64,000 nt of DNA from JANJUB01 sp964586225 (GCA_964586225.1 CAZPHD010000005.1:1-64000), one strand, 5' to 3'; numbered from the stretch's first letter, positions 33,540-42,026 are shown. The notes: generated by a model not told the origin, from the sequence alone. Translations and numbers: made by a program.

Positions 33540-34282
33540 ACCCGACGACCTACACCATGATCAAGTTGACGCTCGGCGTCATCGCAACCTTCGGCCTCTA
33601 TAGCGTGCTTTACCGCGAGAACAAGTTCTATCGGTTCTGGGAGCACGTGTTCCTGGGGCTCGCTGGTGGTTGGGCGCTTGTCGCTCTGTGGAAAGAATCG
33701 CTTAAGCCTAACTGGTACGACAAAATGGTCGGATCAGCGGCTGAAGTCGGTGCGGCTGCAGGTTCAGGCACGCCGGGCTACTACATCTGGGCGATCTTGC
33801 TCCCCATCGGCGTGATGGGCTACATGGTCTTCGTCAAGAAGCACGCTTGGATGAGCCGAGTTCCGATCGGCATCATCTTGGGCATCTGGTCGGGACAGCA
33901 ACTGCTGAACTTCTGGCGAACCTATTCGCCGCAGATGCGCAGCTCAATGCCGACGATCATCCCCACGCGAACCGACTCGTGGACTCAGCCCGCCGTCACT
34001 CCGGAGAACATCCAGGAGATGGCACGGCACACGTATCCGAGCGAAGCGCTGGGCAACCTGATCGCCATCATCACGGTTCTAACCGTCCTCAGCTACTTCA
34101 TCTTCAGCATCGAGCTGAAGAGCAAGTTCCTGCAGGGCATGACCAAGACTGGCCGCTACTTGCTCATGATCGGCTTCGGCGCGATCTTCGGCTCGACGGT
34201 CATGATGCGGTTCACGCTGCTCATTGACCGCATGTACTTCATCTGGATGGAGTGGCTGTGGCAGGGCCTGCTTGGGAAGTGA
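33536..34282 (+). CDS. Multi-pass membrane protein of the DUF6754 operon
   Basis: A 248-residue protein with about six transmembrane segments (near 6-23, 35-52, 82-98, 107-122, 171-192 and 205-226). A loop between segments 4 and 5 carries Pro/Thr-rich sequence. No recognised family. Overlaps the recO start by 11 bases. Confidence 0.65.
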   Translation: MNPTTYTMIKLTLGVIATFGLYSVLYRENKFYRFWEHVFLGLAGGWALVALWKESLKPNWYDKMVGSAAEVGAAAGSGTPGYYIWAILLPIGVMGYMVFVKKHAWMSRVPIGIILGIWSGQQLLNFWRTYSPQMRSSMPTIIPTRTDSWTQPAVTPENIQEMARHTYPSEALGNLIAIITVLTVLSYFIFSIELKSKFLQGMTKTGRYLLMIGFGAIFGSTVMMRFTLLIDRMYFIWMEWLWQGLLGK

Positions 34283-35024
34283 AGTAACCGTTCACGCCAT
34301 TGTGCTGAGGCGCCGGGACGCTGGAGAGAGCGACCGGCGCCTCACGCTGTTAACCCGTGAGCACGGCATCATGGACGTCGTGGCCAAGGGTGCCCGGAAG
34401 GCGGGCTCGCGCCTCAGCGGGTGTTCCGAGCCGATGAGTGCGTCCATCCTCCAGATCGCTACCAGTAAGCGAGTCGCGTACGTCACCCAATCCCAGCCCA
34501 TCTCCTCGTTTCCCGGCTTGCGGACGGACTTCGAGCGCCTCAGCTGGGGATTGGCGCTCTGCGAGCTCGTGGCGGGCATCCTGCCCCATGAGCATCCCGG
34601 CGAAGACGAGTTCAGCTTTGTCGTGCACGTCCTCCACGACCTCGAAACCCACGAGCGACCTCGAGTGGCTTTCATTTGGTCGGCGGTTCACCTGCTGAAC
34701 TACAGCGGCTTCTCTCCGAGCTTTGACGCTTGCGCGGTGACGGGACAAAAGGTGCAGGAGGCCCGGCCGTTTGTGTCGCCGCACGCCGGTGGCTACGTGG
34801 TGGCCGAGCAAGCCATGACCTACACGGATCGGTTCCAGACCACCGCCGAAGTGCTCTATGGGCTTGCTGCCCTTGAGGAATGTCAAACTCCGCCGCCCAA
34901 ACTTCGCAACGCCGAGGCCACCATCCGCTTACTCTTCCACTTCTGGCGCGCCGTCATCGACCGGCCGCTACCCGCTTTCGAGGCCGCTCTCGGCTTGCTC
35001 TTGCAGCCCAGCGAGTTCGAGTGA
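34272..35024 (+). CDS. recO: DNA repair protein RecO
   Basis: Loads RecA via the RecFOR pathway. About 250 residues from TTG 34272. The OB-fold N-terminus reads V-H-A-I-V-L-R-R-R-D-A-G-E-S-D-R-R-L-T-L-L-T; the helical C-terminal part keeps H-L-L-N-Y-S-G-F-S-P. The four-cysteine zinc site of many RecO proteins is mostly lost: only C-A-V-T-G remains, while the second pair is replaced in G-G-Y-V-V-A. Its last 57 bases overlap the convergent scpB gene. Confidence 0.88.
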   Translation: MGSEVTVHAIVLRRRDAGESDRRLTLLTREHGIMDVVAKGARKAGSRLSGCSEPMSASILQIATSKRVAYVTQSQPISSFPGLRTDFERLSWGLALCELVAGILPHEHPGEDEFSFVVHVLHDLETHERPRVAFIWSAVHLLNYSGFSPSFDACAVTGQKVQEARPFVSPHAGGYVVAEQAMTYTDRFQTTAEVLYGLAALEECQTPPPKLRNAEATIRLLFHFWRAVIDRPLPAFEAALGLLLQPSEFE

Positions 35025-35540
35025 CATCTGCTCGTCGGTCGGGATCGGTTGGGAAAGCGCGGGAAGCTCCTTGAGGCTGTTCAGCTTAAACTGATGCAGA
35101 AACTGCTGCGTCGTGCCGTAGAGCAACGGGCGCCCGGGAGCTTTGCGCCGGCCGACTTCCTTGATGAGTCGACGCTCGGAGAGCGCTCGCACCGAATAGT
35201 CGCTCTGCACGCCCCGAATCTCTTCGATTTCGGCCATCGTTAGCGGCTGGCGATACGCCACGATCGCAAGAACCTCCATCAACGAGCGCGACAGTTTTTG
35301 GCGTTGCGGCTTCAAGAAGTTGCCGATGAGTTCGGCATGCTCGGGCTTGGTGCAGAGTTGGTAGCCACCAGCGATCTTGACGACCTGAAGAGCACCGCTG
35401 GCCAGATGTCGCTCGACAAGCAACTCGAGCGCTTGTTCCGCTTGGCCCTCGGTCACTGCGGCTGATCTGGCGAGCGTGGCGAGCGAAACTGGGCTGTCCG
35501 CAACAAAGAGCAGAGCCTCGAGGGTGTCCACCAGTGACAT
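34968..35540 (-). CDS. scpB: Segregation and condensation protein B
   Basis: A winged-helix partner of ScpA. From the ATG at 35540 it has 190 residues: L-E-A-L-L-F-V-A-D-S-P-V-S-L, then A-L-Q-V-V-K-I-A-G-G-Y-Q-L, L-A-I-V-A-Y-R-Q-P-L-T and I-R-G-V-Q-S-D-Y-S-V-R-A-L. The last 19 codons are read antisense to the end of recO. TACAAT (35554-35549) lies 8 bases before the ATG with no SD site. Confidence 0.93.
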   Translation of the reverse strand: MSLVDTLEALLFVADSPVSLATLARSAAVTEGQAEQALELLVERHLASGALQVVKIAGGYQLCTKPEHAELIGNFLKPQRQKLSRSLMEVLAIVAYRQPLTMAEIEEIRGVQSDYSVRALSERRLIKEVGRRKAPGRPLLYGTTQQFLHQFKLNSLKELPALSQPIPTDEQMSLELAGLQEQAESGLESG

Positions 35541-35548
35541 TACGAGGG

Positions 35549-35565
35549 ATTGTAGCGGATACAAT
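35549..35565. promoter_or_regulatory. Symmetric divergent -10 pair
   Basis: ATTGTA-GCGGA-TACAAT is a perfect inverted repeat. The plus-strand TACAAT (35560-35565) lies 6 bases before the ATG at 35572; the minus-strand TACAAT (35554-35549) lies 8 bases before the scpB ATG. The whole space between the two start codons is only 31 bases, so a single symmetric promoter likely serves both. Confidence 0.55.
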
Positions 35566-35571
35566 GCCCCT

Positions 35572-38280
35572 ATGAAGCGGCTCGTTGCCCTGATCGTCGG
35601 TGTTGTGGCGGCATCCTCCACCTTTGCGCAGTTCACGGTCGAAGAGAAGAAGGGGATTGAACAAGCCCTCTATATCGGGAACTTGACGCTCAAGGACCTT
35701 GGCTTCGCGCGTCGTCCATTCACCGACAAGTATCGGCTCGCCATCGTGAACGAGGCGATCGACCTTCCGATTGAGGCGAGCGATGCCCTCATGACCGCTC
35801 ATGCGACCGCTGGCCGAACCAATCCGCCCGGCCTACTCTCGCTTGCCCGCCAGCTGTTGGGCGATACGCTGGCGGTGACGCTTCCCGAACCCCCGAAACT
35901 CGCCGGAGATATGCCCAAAGAGATCCCCGCCGAAGTCGCGACCCAGGTTCGGCGTCTCGCCGACGCTGTCTCCGCCGCGAATGCCGCCGTTCGCAAGGCC
36001 ACCGAAAAGCTGTCGGCTGAGGAGCAGCGGCTCGTCCTTGAGAGCCTGCCGCAGTGGGCCGTCGAAGAGCCGTCTGTGAAGTTCGAGTTTGTGAGCAAGC
36101 CTCAGGCGTCTCAAGCCGACTTGCTCCGCATGATTGATCAAGTTGATCTTCGTCTGATGTTCGCAGCCGGGGAGCGGCTTGCGCGCACCATCGAGGGCAT
36201 CCTGCCCGACCTGCGCCGCGTTGCGGGTAGCACAACATGGCAAGGCTTCTCGAAGTTTCGACTGGGTGATATGGTGATCGTGGTCGCCGGAGTGGGCGAC
36301 GATGTCCACCGTGACCGCGACGCTCGTCTCGTTGTCGACTTGGGCGGAAACGATCGGTATCTTGGTCGTGCCGGAGCTGGCCCAGGATACGCCGCGCTCC
36401 TCGTCGATCTTGCCGGGGACGACTTTCACAAGGCACCAGATGCCGGGCCCGGCTGTGGACTCATGGGGATCGGCATGGCCTACGACCTCGGCGGTCACGA
36501 CAACTTCCGCGGCAAGTCCCTAGCGTATGGGGTGGGCCTCGCTGGGGTCGGCCTTTTCTACAAGGATGGCGGTAACGACACCTACCAGTCCGAGACGCTG
36601 ACTCAGGGTTACGGCCAGTTTGGCATTGGCCTGCTGATGGATACCCGCGGGAATGATCTCTTCGAAGCCCAGCTCTATGCCCAAGGTTCTGCACGCACGG
36701 CGGGACTAGGATGGTTGGTGGACGGCGCAGGTGACGACACCTATCGGGCGGGTGGCCTCATTCTCAACTCACCGTTGTTCGCCGATGTTCACTACTCCTT
36801 CGCCCAGGGCTATGGCAGCGGATACCGCGAAGACACGGGCGGCGTCAGTGGCGGGATCGGGATGCTTACCGACCGCGGCGGCGACGACGCTTACATCGCC
36901 GAAACGTATGCGCAGGCCGCCAGCTATTGGTTCGGGCTGGGTTCGCTTTACGATGCCGCTGGCCACGACACGTACCGCGCCTACCACTACGCCCAAGCCA
37001 GTGCGATGCACATGACCGCCGCCTATCTGTTCGACCTTGCCGGGGACGACATCTACGCGACGAGTTTTGGCGCAAGCCACGCCATCGGCCACGACTACGG
37101 CACGGCGGTGATGTTTGACCGGGCGGGGAATGACCTCTACTCGGCTCGCGACAGTCGCCCCGGCACTGGAAATGCGAATGGATTGGGGCTGTTCATTGAC
37201 GCCGCTGGTGAGGATCGTTACGCGGGCCCATCGTCGGCGAACGCGGCCCGTGGGAGTGGCTCTCTCGGCGTGTTTGTCGATCTCGATGGCCCCGACCAGT
37301 ATCGGACCGGTCTCGCCGACGCCGAGGCCGCTGTGAAGCAAACGTGGGCCATCGCCTACGACCAGGAGTCGAAGCCGGTCACCGTTCCCGCGGGGCAAGA
37401 CCCGGCGCAGACACCGCCGACGGCAGGGTCGGCTCCGCGCCCGACCGATGCCGAACTCGAACAGATCTACAAGAGGGCTACGCAGTGGGGAGTCGGCACG
37501 GCTCAACAGGAAGTTCGCGAGAATGTCAATCGTCTCATCGCGATCGGCCTACCTGCGCTTAAGTGGATGATCGAATACAAGATGCCAAAGGCCTCACGGC
37601 TTGAACAGCGCGCCTTCACCGACCTAGCGAACGCGATTGGCGCGGAGGGCCGCACCGCAATCGCCGAGCGACTCAACAGCGACGACGCGAACGAGGTTCG
37701 TGTGGCGCTCGGCATCCTGCTGGATGCCAACGCAAAGGAGGCGGCTCCCTATCTCGCCAAGGCGTTAAAGAACAAGGACACGCAGAGGCTTGCGGCTCGA
37801 ATGGCGGGCGTTGCTCAGAGCAAGGAGTCAGTTGCCGAACTGCAACTGCTCGCAGGTACGGCTGAAGATCAACTCACGGTGCTCAATGCGGTGATTGCCC
37901 TGGGTCAGATCGCCGATCCTCAAAGCATGGGCACGGCTCAGGCGCTGATCGCCCACGAGAGTTTGCCTATCCGAAAGGCGGCATTGGTGTGGATGGCTAA
38001 GTTTAATGAATCACTGACGATCGCCAAGACGATGACTCTGGACCCTGATGAGAGACGCGCTCGCATTGGCGTCGAGCTGCTCGCCGCTGTCGGTTCGGCC
38101 GAGGCTTTAGATGCGGTTGGACCGCTTCTCACTGACGAGCGAGCGGGCGTGCGGATCCAGTCCCTGATTGCTCTCGACGGTCGCGCTCCGGCGGCTTGGA
38201 AGCAAGCCGTACTCGACCGTCGAAAGGACCCCAGCCCACTCGTTCGTGCGGTCGCAATGAGGATTGATCCAGGTCGTTAG
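35572..38280 (+). CDS. Large secreted protein with GxDxY repeats and HEAT-like C-terminus
   Basis: A 902-residue exported protein. Signal peptide: residues 1-19 (cleavage after T-F-A). Residues 20-240 are mainly helical. From 240 to 590 at least ten units recur, each with a D-x-x-G-x-D-x-Y/F core (D-L-G-G-N-D-R-Y, D-L-A-G-D-D-F, D-L-G-G-H-D-N-F, D-G-G-N-D-T-Y, D-T-R-G-N-D-L-F, D-G-A-G-D-D-T-Y, D-R-G-G-D-D-A-Y, D-A-A-G-H-D-T-Y, D-L-A-G-D-D-I-Y, D-R-A-G-N-D-L-Y) about 35 residues apart, separated by Gly/Ala stretches. This resembles RTX-type calcium beta-rolls but with a longer period. After a Pro-rich linker (about 600-640) comes an alpha-helical HEAT-like region. No such architecture is known to me. 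Confidence 0.8.
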   Translation: MKRLVALIVGVVAASSTFAQFTVEEKKGIEQALYIGNLTLKDLGFARRPFTDKYRLAIVNEAIDLPIEASDALMTAHATAGRTNPPGLLSLARQLLGDTLAVTLPEPPKLAGDMPKEIPAEVATQVRRLADAVSAANAAVRKATEKLSAEEQRLVLESLPQWAVEEPSVKFEFVSKPQASQADLLRMIDQVDLRLMFAAGERLARTIEGILPDLRRVAGSTTWQGFSKFRLGDMVIVVAGVGDDVHRDRDARLVVDLGGNDRYLGRAGAGPGYAALLVDLAGDDFHKAPDAGPGCGLMGIGMAYDLGGHDNFRGKSLAYGVGLAGVGLFYKDGGNDTYQSETLTQGYGQFGIGLLMDTRGNDLFEAQLYAQGSARTAGLGWLVDGAGDDTYRAGGLILNSPLFADVHYSFAQGYGSGYREDTGGVSGGIGMLTDRGGDDAYIAETYAQAASYWFGLGSLYDAAGHDTYRAYHYAQASAMHMTAAYLFDLAGDDIYATSFGASHAIGHDYGTAVMFDRAGNDLYSARDSRPGTGNANGLGLFIDAAGEDRYAGPSSANAARGSGSLGVFVDLDGPDQYRTGLADAEAAVKQTWAIAYDQESKPVTVPAGQDPAQTPPTAGSAPRPTDAELEQIYKRATQWGVGTAQQEVRENVNRLIAIGLPALKWMIEYKMPKASRLEQRAFTDLANAIGAEGRTAIAERLNSDDANEVRVALGILLDANAKEAAPYLAKALKNKDTQRLAARMAGVAQSKESVAELQLLAGTAEDQLTVLNAVIALGQIADPQSMGTAQALIAHESLPIRKAALVWMAKFNESLTIAKTMTLDPDERRARIGVELLAAVGSAEALDAVGPLLTDERAGVRIQSLIALDGRAPAAWKQAVLDRRKDPSPLVRAVAMRIDPGR

Positions 38281-38630
38281 CGTTCAAGTGTCAGCGTGAC
38301 ACCGGCCTGCTGAGCGATCACGGGCATCGGCGGGAAAGGCTTGGAGAGAGTTATGGTCACGCGGTCTACGCGAGAGAACTGGGCCAAGATGGTTTCACCG
38401 ATCCGCCGGGCCATTCGCTCCAAGGTGGCGAATCCCTCCTGAGCCCCGATCTCCAGCACGAGCGCGCCCACCGCCCCATAGTCTACGGTATCTTCAACGC
38501 GGTCGCTGGTCGAGGCTGTCTCGAGGACTTCCATCTCAACATCGACGAGATAGCGATGGCCAATCTCGCGCTCGGCGGCGGGCACACCATGATAGCCATA
38601 GAACTCAATTCCGTGAACGAAGACCTGCAC
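38277..38630 (-). CDS. folB: Dihydroneopterin aldolase
   Basis: Folate synthesis: cleaves dihydroneopterin to 6-hydroxymethyl-dihydropterin. 117 residues, the usual size. It has V-H-G-I-E-F-Y-G-Y-H-G-V-P-A-A-E-R, D-T-V-D-Y-G-A-V, the E74-region T-L-E-R-M-A, and the catalytic lysine in T-I-T-L-S-K-P. GTG start with TAGACT 6 bases upstream. Its stop overlaps that of the repeat protein. folK and folP are not nearby. Confidence 0.93.
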   Translation of the reverse strand: MQVFVHGIEFYGYHGVPAAEREIGHRYLVDVEMEVLETASTSDRVEDTVDYGAVGALVLEIGAQEGFATLERMARRIGETILAQFSRVDRVTITLSKPFPPMPVIAQQAGVTLTLER

Positions 38631-38636
38631 CCTGCG

Positions 38637-38642
38637 AGTCTA
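38637..38642 (-). promoter_or_regulatory. Near-start -10 element of folB
   Basis: TAGACT on the minus strand ends 6 bases before the GTG start at 38630. Confidence 0.45.
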
Positions 38643-38655
38643 GCGGATTTCGTGA

Positions 38656-38686
38656 TTGCCATTCCGACCCCAAAATGTGCTAGAAT
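38656..38686 (+). promoter_or_regulatory. Candidate promoter of the nusA operon
   Basis: TTGCCA (38656-38661) and TAGAAT (38681-38686) are 19 bases apart. A start near 38693 would give a leader of about 60 bases that contains the terminator hairpin at 38711-38733. Confidence 0.45.
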
Positions 38687-38710
38687 CTAGACTAGCTTGG
38701 CGTGGCCGAA

Positions 38711-38734
38711 AGGTGGCTGTAGCCGCCTTTTTTG
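38711..38734 (+). terminator. Intrinsic terminator / attenuator in the nusA leader
   Basis: AGGTGGC (38711-38717), loop TGTA, GCCGCCT (38722-38728) makes a 7-bp stem with one G-U pair; six T (38728-38733) follow directly. It lies only 8 bases before the nusA SD (GAGGAGG, 38741-38747). The minus-strand folB does not need it, so it should act on nusA transcription itself. Confidence 0.7.
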
Positions 38735-38755
38735 TTACCCGAGGAGGTCGTGAAT

Positions 38756-39808
38756 ATGGATGTCCTGATGCAACTGAAGCAAATCGCGCAGGAACGGGAT
38801 CTGCCCGTTGAAGAACTGCTGAGGGAGATCGAAGAAGCCCTCGCGGTTTCTTACAAGAAGTTTATCGGCATCCCGAATGACGTTCCTATCGAGGTCGCCG
38901 TCCAAGTCGCGGGTCCCAAGGGTATCACCGCCAGCATTGCCAAGGAAGTCGTCGCTGTAGTGAACGACTCGGGCTACCAGATCGCGGTGACCGATGCCCG
39001 CAAGAAGAAGCCCGATGTTGAGATTGGCGACTTCGTTGAAGTCCCCGTCGACCCCGACCGCTTCGGCCGAATTGCTGCTGCCACCTTCAAGCAGGTGCTG
39101 AGCCAGAAGATGCGCGAGGCCGAGACCCGCCAGATTCACGATGAGTTCCACGAGAAGATGGAGAACATCGTTTCGGGCGTCGTATCGCGCCGCGAAGGTC
39201 AGAGCGTGTTTGTGCTTGTAGGCAAGGTGGAAGTCGAGCTCCCCAAGCGAGAGCAGGTTCCGACTGAACCGTACCGCATGAATGACCGCGTTATGGTGTA
39301 CGTGCTCCGCGTTGATGACAGCACGAAGCGCATGCGCGTGATTGTCAGCCGGACCCACCCGAATCTGCTCCGCAAGCTGTTTGAGTTCCATGTCCCAGAA
39401 ATCGCCGAAGGCGTGGTGGTTATCCACTCCGTCGCCCGCGAGCCGGGTCAGCGAAGCAAGATAGCGGTATCCAGCACGGACGAGCGCGTGGACGCAGTTG
39501 GCGCGTGTGTCGGTCCGCGCGGTAGTCGCGTTCAATCGATCGTCGAAGATCTTTATGATGAGAAGGTGGACATCGTGCCTTACAGCGACGATGCCCGTGC
39601 CTATATCGAAGCTGCACTCAGCCCGGCCAAGGTGAACTCGATCAAGCTCAACGAGACCGAGAAGAGCGCTTATTGCATCGTGCCTGACACGCAGCTTTCG
39701 CTCGCAATCGGCAAAGGTGGACAGAACGTTCGCCTGGCCGCCCGATTGACGGGCTGGAAGATTGACATTCGTAGTGAGGCCCAAGCGGCCGAGGAGGGTC
39801 GTAAGTGA
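38756..39808 (+). CDS. nusA: Transcription termination/antitermination protein NusA
   Basis: Binds RNA polymerase and RNA to modulate pausing and termination. 350 residues from ATG 38756, with GAGGAGG 8 bases upstream, one of the few good SD sites. Domains: N-terminal polymerase-binding (1-125), S1 (about 130-195), and KH1-KH2 (about 200-345) with V-G-A-C-V-G-P-R-G-S-R-V and A-I-G-K-G-G-Q-N-V-R-L-A. No C-terminal acidic repeats. rimP, normally next upstream, is absent. It heads the operon nusA-rnpM-infB-...-hisF. Confidence 0.96.
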   Translation: MDVLMQLKQIAQERDLPVEELLREIEEALAVSYKKFIGIPNDVPIEVAVQVAGPKGITASIAKEVVAVVNDSGYQIAVTDARKKKPDVEIGDFVEVPVDPDRFGRIAAATFKQVLSQKMREAETRQIHDEFHEKMENIVSGVVSRREGQSVFVLVGKVEVELPKREQVPTEPYRMNDRVMVYVLRVDDSTKRMRVIVSRTHPNLLRKLFEFHVPEIAEGVVVIHSVAREPGQRSKIAVSSTDERVDAVGACVGPRGSRVQSIVEDLYDEKVDIVPYSDDARAYIEAALSPAKVNSIKLNETEKSAYCIVPDTQLSLAIGKGGQNVRLAARLTGWKIDIRSEAQAAEEGRK

Positions 39809-39849
39809 CCCGTTGGCCCCATGTTTGTGGGGGGGAGGTATGACCCGGC

Positions 39850-40107
39850 GTGGCCCTCTCCTCTCCTCAGCGGACTTGCCTCGCCTGTAGGCAACGTCGC
39901 AACCAGCGAGACTTCGCGCGATTTGCGCTGGTCGGTGGTTTCGTCGTCCGCATAACGGCTCCCTCTCAGGGGCGCAGTGCCTATGCCTGCGAGACCCCCG
40001 ACTGTTTACGGCGTGCGCTTAGCCCGCGGGTGCTCGCACGCGCCTTTCGACAACCCGTCTCCGATGAAGCGGTCGCCTCGCTTCAACACCCCGCTACGAA
40101 CCAGTGA
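39850..40107 (+). CDS. rnpM: RNase P modulator RnpM (YlxR family)
   Basis: An 85-residue RNA-binding protein between nusA and infB, the canonical place. It has R-T-C-L-A-C-R-Q-R-R, F-A-R-F-A-L-V, and Q-G-R-S-A-Y-A-C-E-T-P-D-C matching the YlxR pattern P-x-G-R-G-A-Y-v-C. Starts with GTG; a gggaggt lies about 12 bases upstream. The family binds RNase P RNA in some bacteria. Confidence 0.88.
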   Translation: MALSSPQRTCLACRQRRNQRDFARFALVGGFVVRITAPSQGRSAYACETPDCLRRALSPRVLARAFRQPVSDEAVASLQHPATNQ

Positions 40108-40113
40108 GCACGC

Positions 40114-42024
40114 ATGACGCAATACATCTCCGATCTCAGTAAAGAATTTCAACTTAAGCCCGGCCAGGTTTGCGGGGTGCTCGATGATCTTGGCATTGAT
40201 CACGATCAGGCGACGTTTGAGGGTGACGCCGATATCCTCGAGCTCGTCCGCGAGGCCTTGACCGAGCAACAAGGAAGCAAGGTCATCGTCTTGAAGCCGA
40301 ACCCGACCCCGCGTGATGTCGCCGCCGCGCTCGACGTCCCGCAGCCCGAAGTCCAGAAGACGCTCATGACCAAGATGAAGGTCATGGCGACCCTGACGAC
40401 GACGCTCAAGCCCGATGTCGCCGAGAAGCTGGTCGCTGAGTTCGGCTACGAACTCCAATGGGCGGATGCGCCCAAGCCCAAGTCCACTACCGTCGCCAAG
40501 CCCGCCAAAAAGCCGACCGGGGCTCAGGTCCGCCCGCCCGTAGTTACCATCATGGGCCATGTCGACCACGGCAAGACATCGCTCCTCGACTACATTCGCA
40601 AGGCCAATGTCGCCGCTCGCGAGCATGGCGGCATCACCCAACACATCGGTGCCTATCAGGTCGAGTTGCCGGAAGGAAAGATCACCTTCCTCGATACGCC
40701 TGGCCACGCGGCATTTACGGCGATGCGCGCCCGAGGGGCTCAGGTCACCGACATTGCGGTCTTGGTCGTTGCCGCTGACGACGGCATCATGCCGCAAACC
40801 ATCGAAGCGATCAACCACATCAAGTCGGCCGAAGTGCCGATGATCGTGGCGGTCAACAAGATCGACAAGCCCGGTTCCAACCCCGATCGCGTCTTGACTC
40901 AGCTCACCGAGCATGAAGTCGTCCCCGAAGCCTTTGGCGGTCAGACCCCGGTGGCCAAAGTCTCAGCGATGACCGGCGAGGGCATCCCGGAGTTTCTTGA
41001 ACTGCTGTTGCTTCAGGCTGAAGTCATGGAGCTCAAGGCCGATCCGAAGGGCAAGGTCGAAGGCACCGTCATCGAAGCCAAACTGGACAAAGGCCGCGGC
41101 CCTGTCGCCACCCTGCTCGTGATGGAAGGCACCCTCAAGCGCGGCGATGCCCTCGTGGTAGGCAGCACCTACGGGAAGATACGCACGATGACGAACTATC
41201 TCGGCGAGACCGTGGAAACCGCGGGCCCCTCCATGCCCGTCGAGATCCTTGGCCTCAGCGACGTACCGCAAGCGGGTGACCGAATCGAAACGGCTGCCGA
41301 CGAGCGATCGGCACGGGTGGTGGCCGAAGGTCGCCAGATGCGCGATCGCGAGAAGTCGCTCCACGCTCCAACCCGGGGCATGACGCTCGCTGACCTTCGC
41401 CGCCGGATGAACGAGGAGGAGACCAAGGACCTAAACTTGATCGTGAAGGCCGACGTCCAAGGCTCGGTTGAAGCCGTTAAGGGCATGATCGAGAAGATCG
41501 TCAGCGACGAGGTCACGGTCAAGGTTCTTCACAGTGGCGTCGGGTCAATCACCGAGGGCGACATCCTGCTTGCTAGCGCGTCAAATGCCATCTGCGTGGG
41601 CTTCAACGTTAAACCGGAAGCCGGGGCGAAAAAGGAAGCCGAGCGTCGCAAGGTCGAAATCCGAACCTACACGATCATCTACGAGCTGATTGAGGACATC
41701 GAAGCCGCGGTTAAGGGCATGCTCGAACCCAAGTTCCGCGAAGAGTACATGGGCACGGTCGAGATCCGAATGGTCTTCAAGCTCTCGCGCTACGGGTTGG
41801 TTGCAGGTTCGCACTGCACCGATGGCAAGATCACGCGAAACGCGCGGGTGCGCGTCACTCGAGGCACCGAAGTGGTCTACGACGGCAAGGTTGACTCGCT
41901 GAAGCACGTCAAGGAAGATGTCCGCGAAATCACGCAGGGCTTCGATTGCGGAATCCAGTTCGACAACTGGACCGGATTCAAGGAAGGCGACGTCGTCGAG
42001 GCGTTCGAACTCGTCCAGATTTAG
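40114..42024 (+). CDS. infB: Translation initiation factor IF-2
   Basis: A 636-residue GTPase bringing initiator tRNA to the 30S subunit. It is short because the variable N-terminal linker is nearly absent. It keeps two IF2-N-like helical modules (about 1-130), G148-HVDHGKT155, D-T-P-G-H-A-A-F, N-K-I-D, and domains II-IV with the C-terminal fMet-binding barrel ending in F-D-N-W-T-G-F-K-E-G-D. A canonical operon partner of nusA. Confidence 0.97.
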   Translation: MTQYISDLSKEFQLKPGQVCGVLDDLGIDHDQATFEGDADILELVREALTEQQGSKVIVLKPNPTPRDVAAALDVPQPEVQKTLMTKMKVMATLTTTLKPDVAEKLVAEFGYELQWADAPKPKSTTVAKPAKKPTGAQVRPPVVTIMGHVDHGKTSLLDYIRKANVAAREHGGITQHIGAYQVELPEGKITFLDTPGHAAFTAMRARGAQVTDIAVLVVAADDGIMPQTIEAINHIKSAEVPMIVAVNKIDKPGSNPDRVLTQLTEHEVVPEAFGGQTPVAKVSAMTGEGIPEFLELLLLQAEVMELKADPKGKVEGTVIEAKLDKGRGPVATLLVMEGTLKRGDALVVGSTYGKIRTMTNYLGETVETAGPSMPVEILGLSDVPQAGDRIETAADERSARVVAEGRQMRDREKSLHAPTRGMTLADLRRRMNEEETKDLNLIVKADVQGSVEAVKGMIEKIVSDEVTVKVLHSGVGSITEGDILLASASNAICVGFNVKPEAGAKKEAERRKVEIRTYTIIYELIEDIEAAVKGMLEPKFREEYMGTVEIRMVFKLSRYGLVAGSHCTDGKITRNARVRVTRGTEVVYDGKVDSLKHVKEDVREITQGFDCGIQFDNWTGFKEGDVVEAFELVQI

Positions 42025-42026
42025 CC

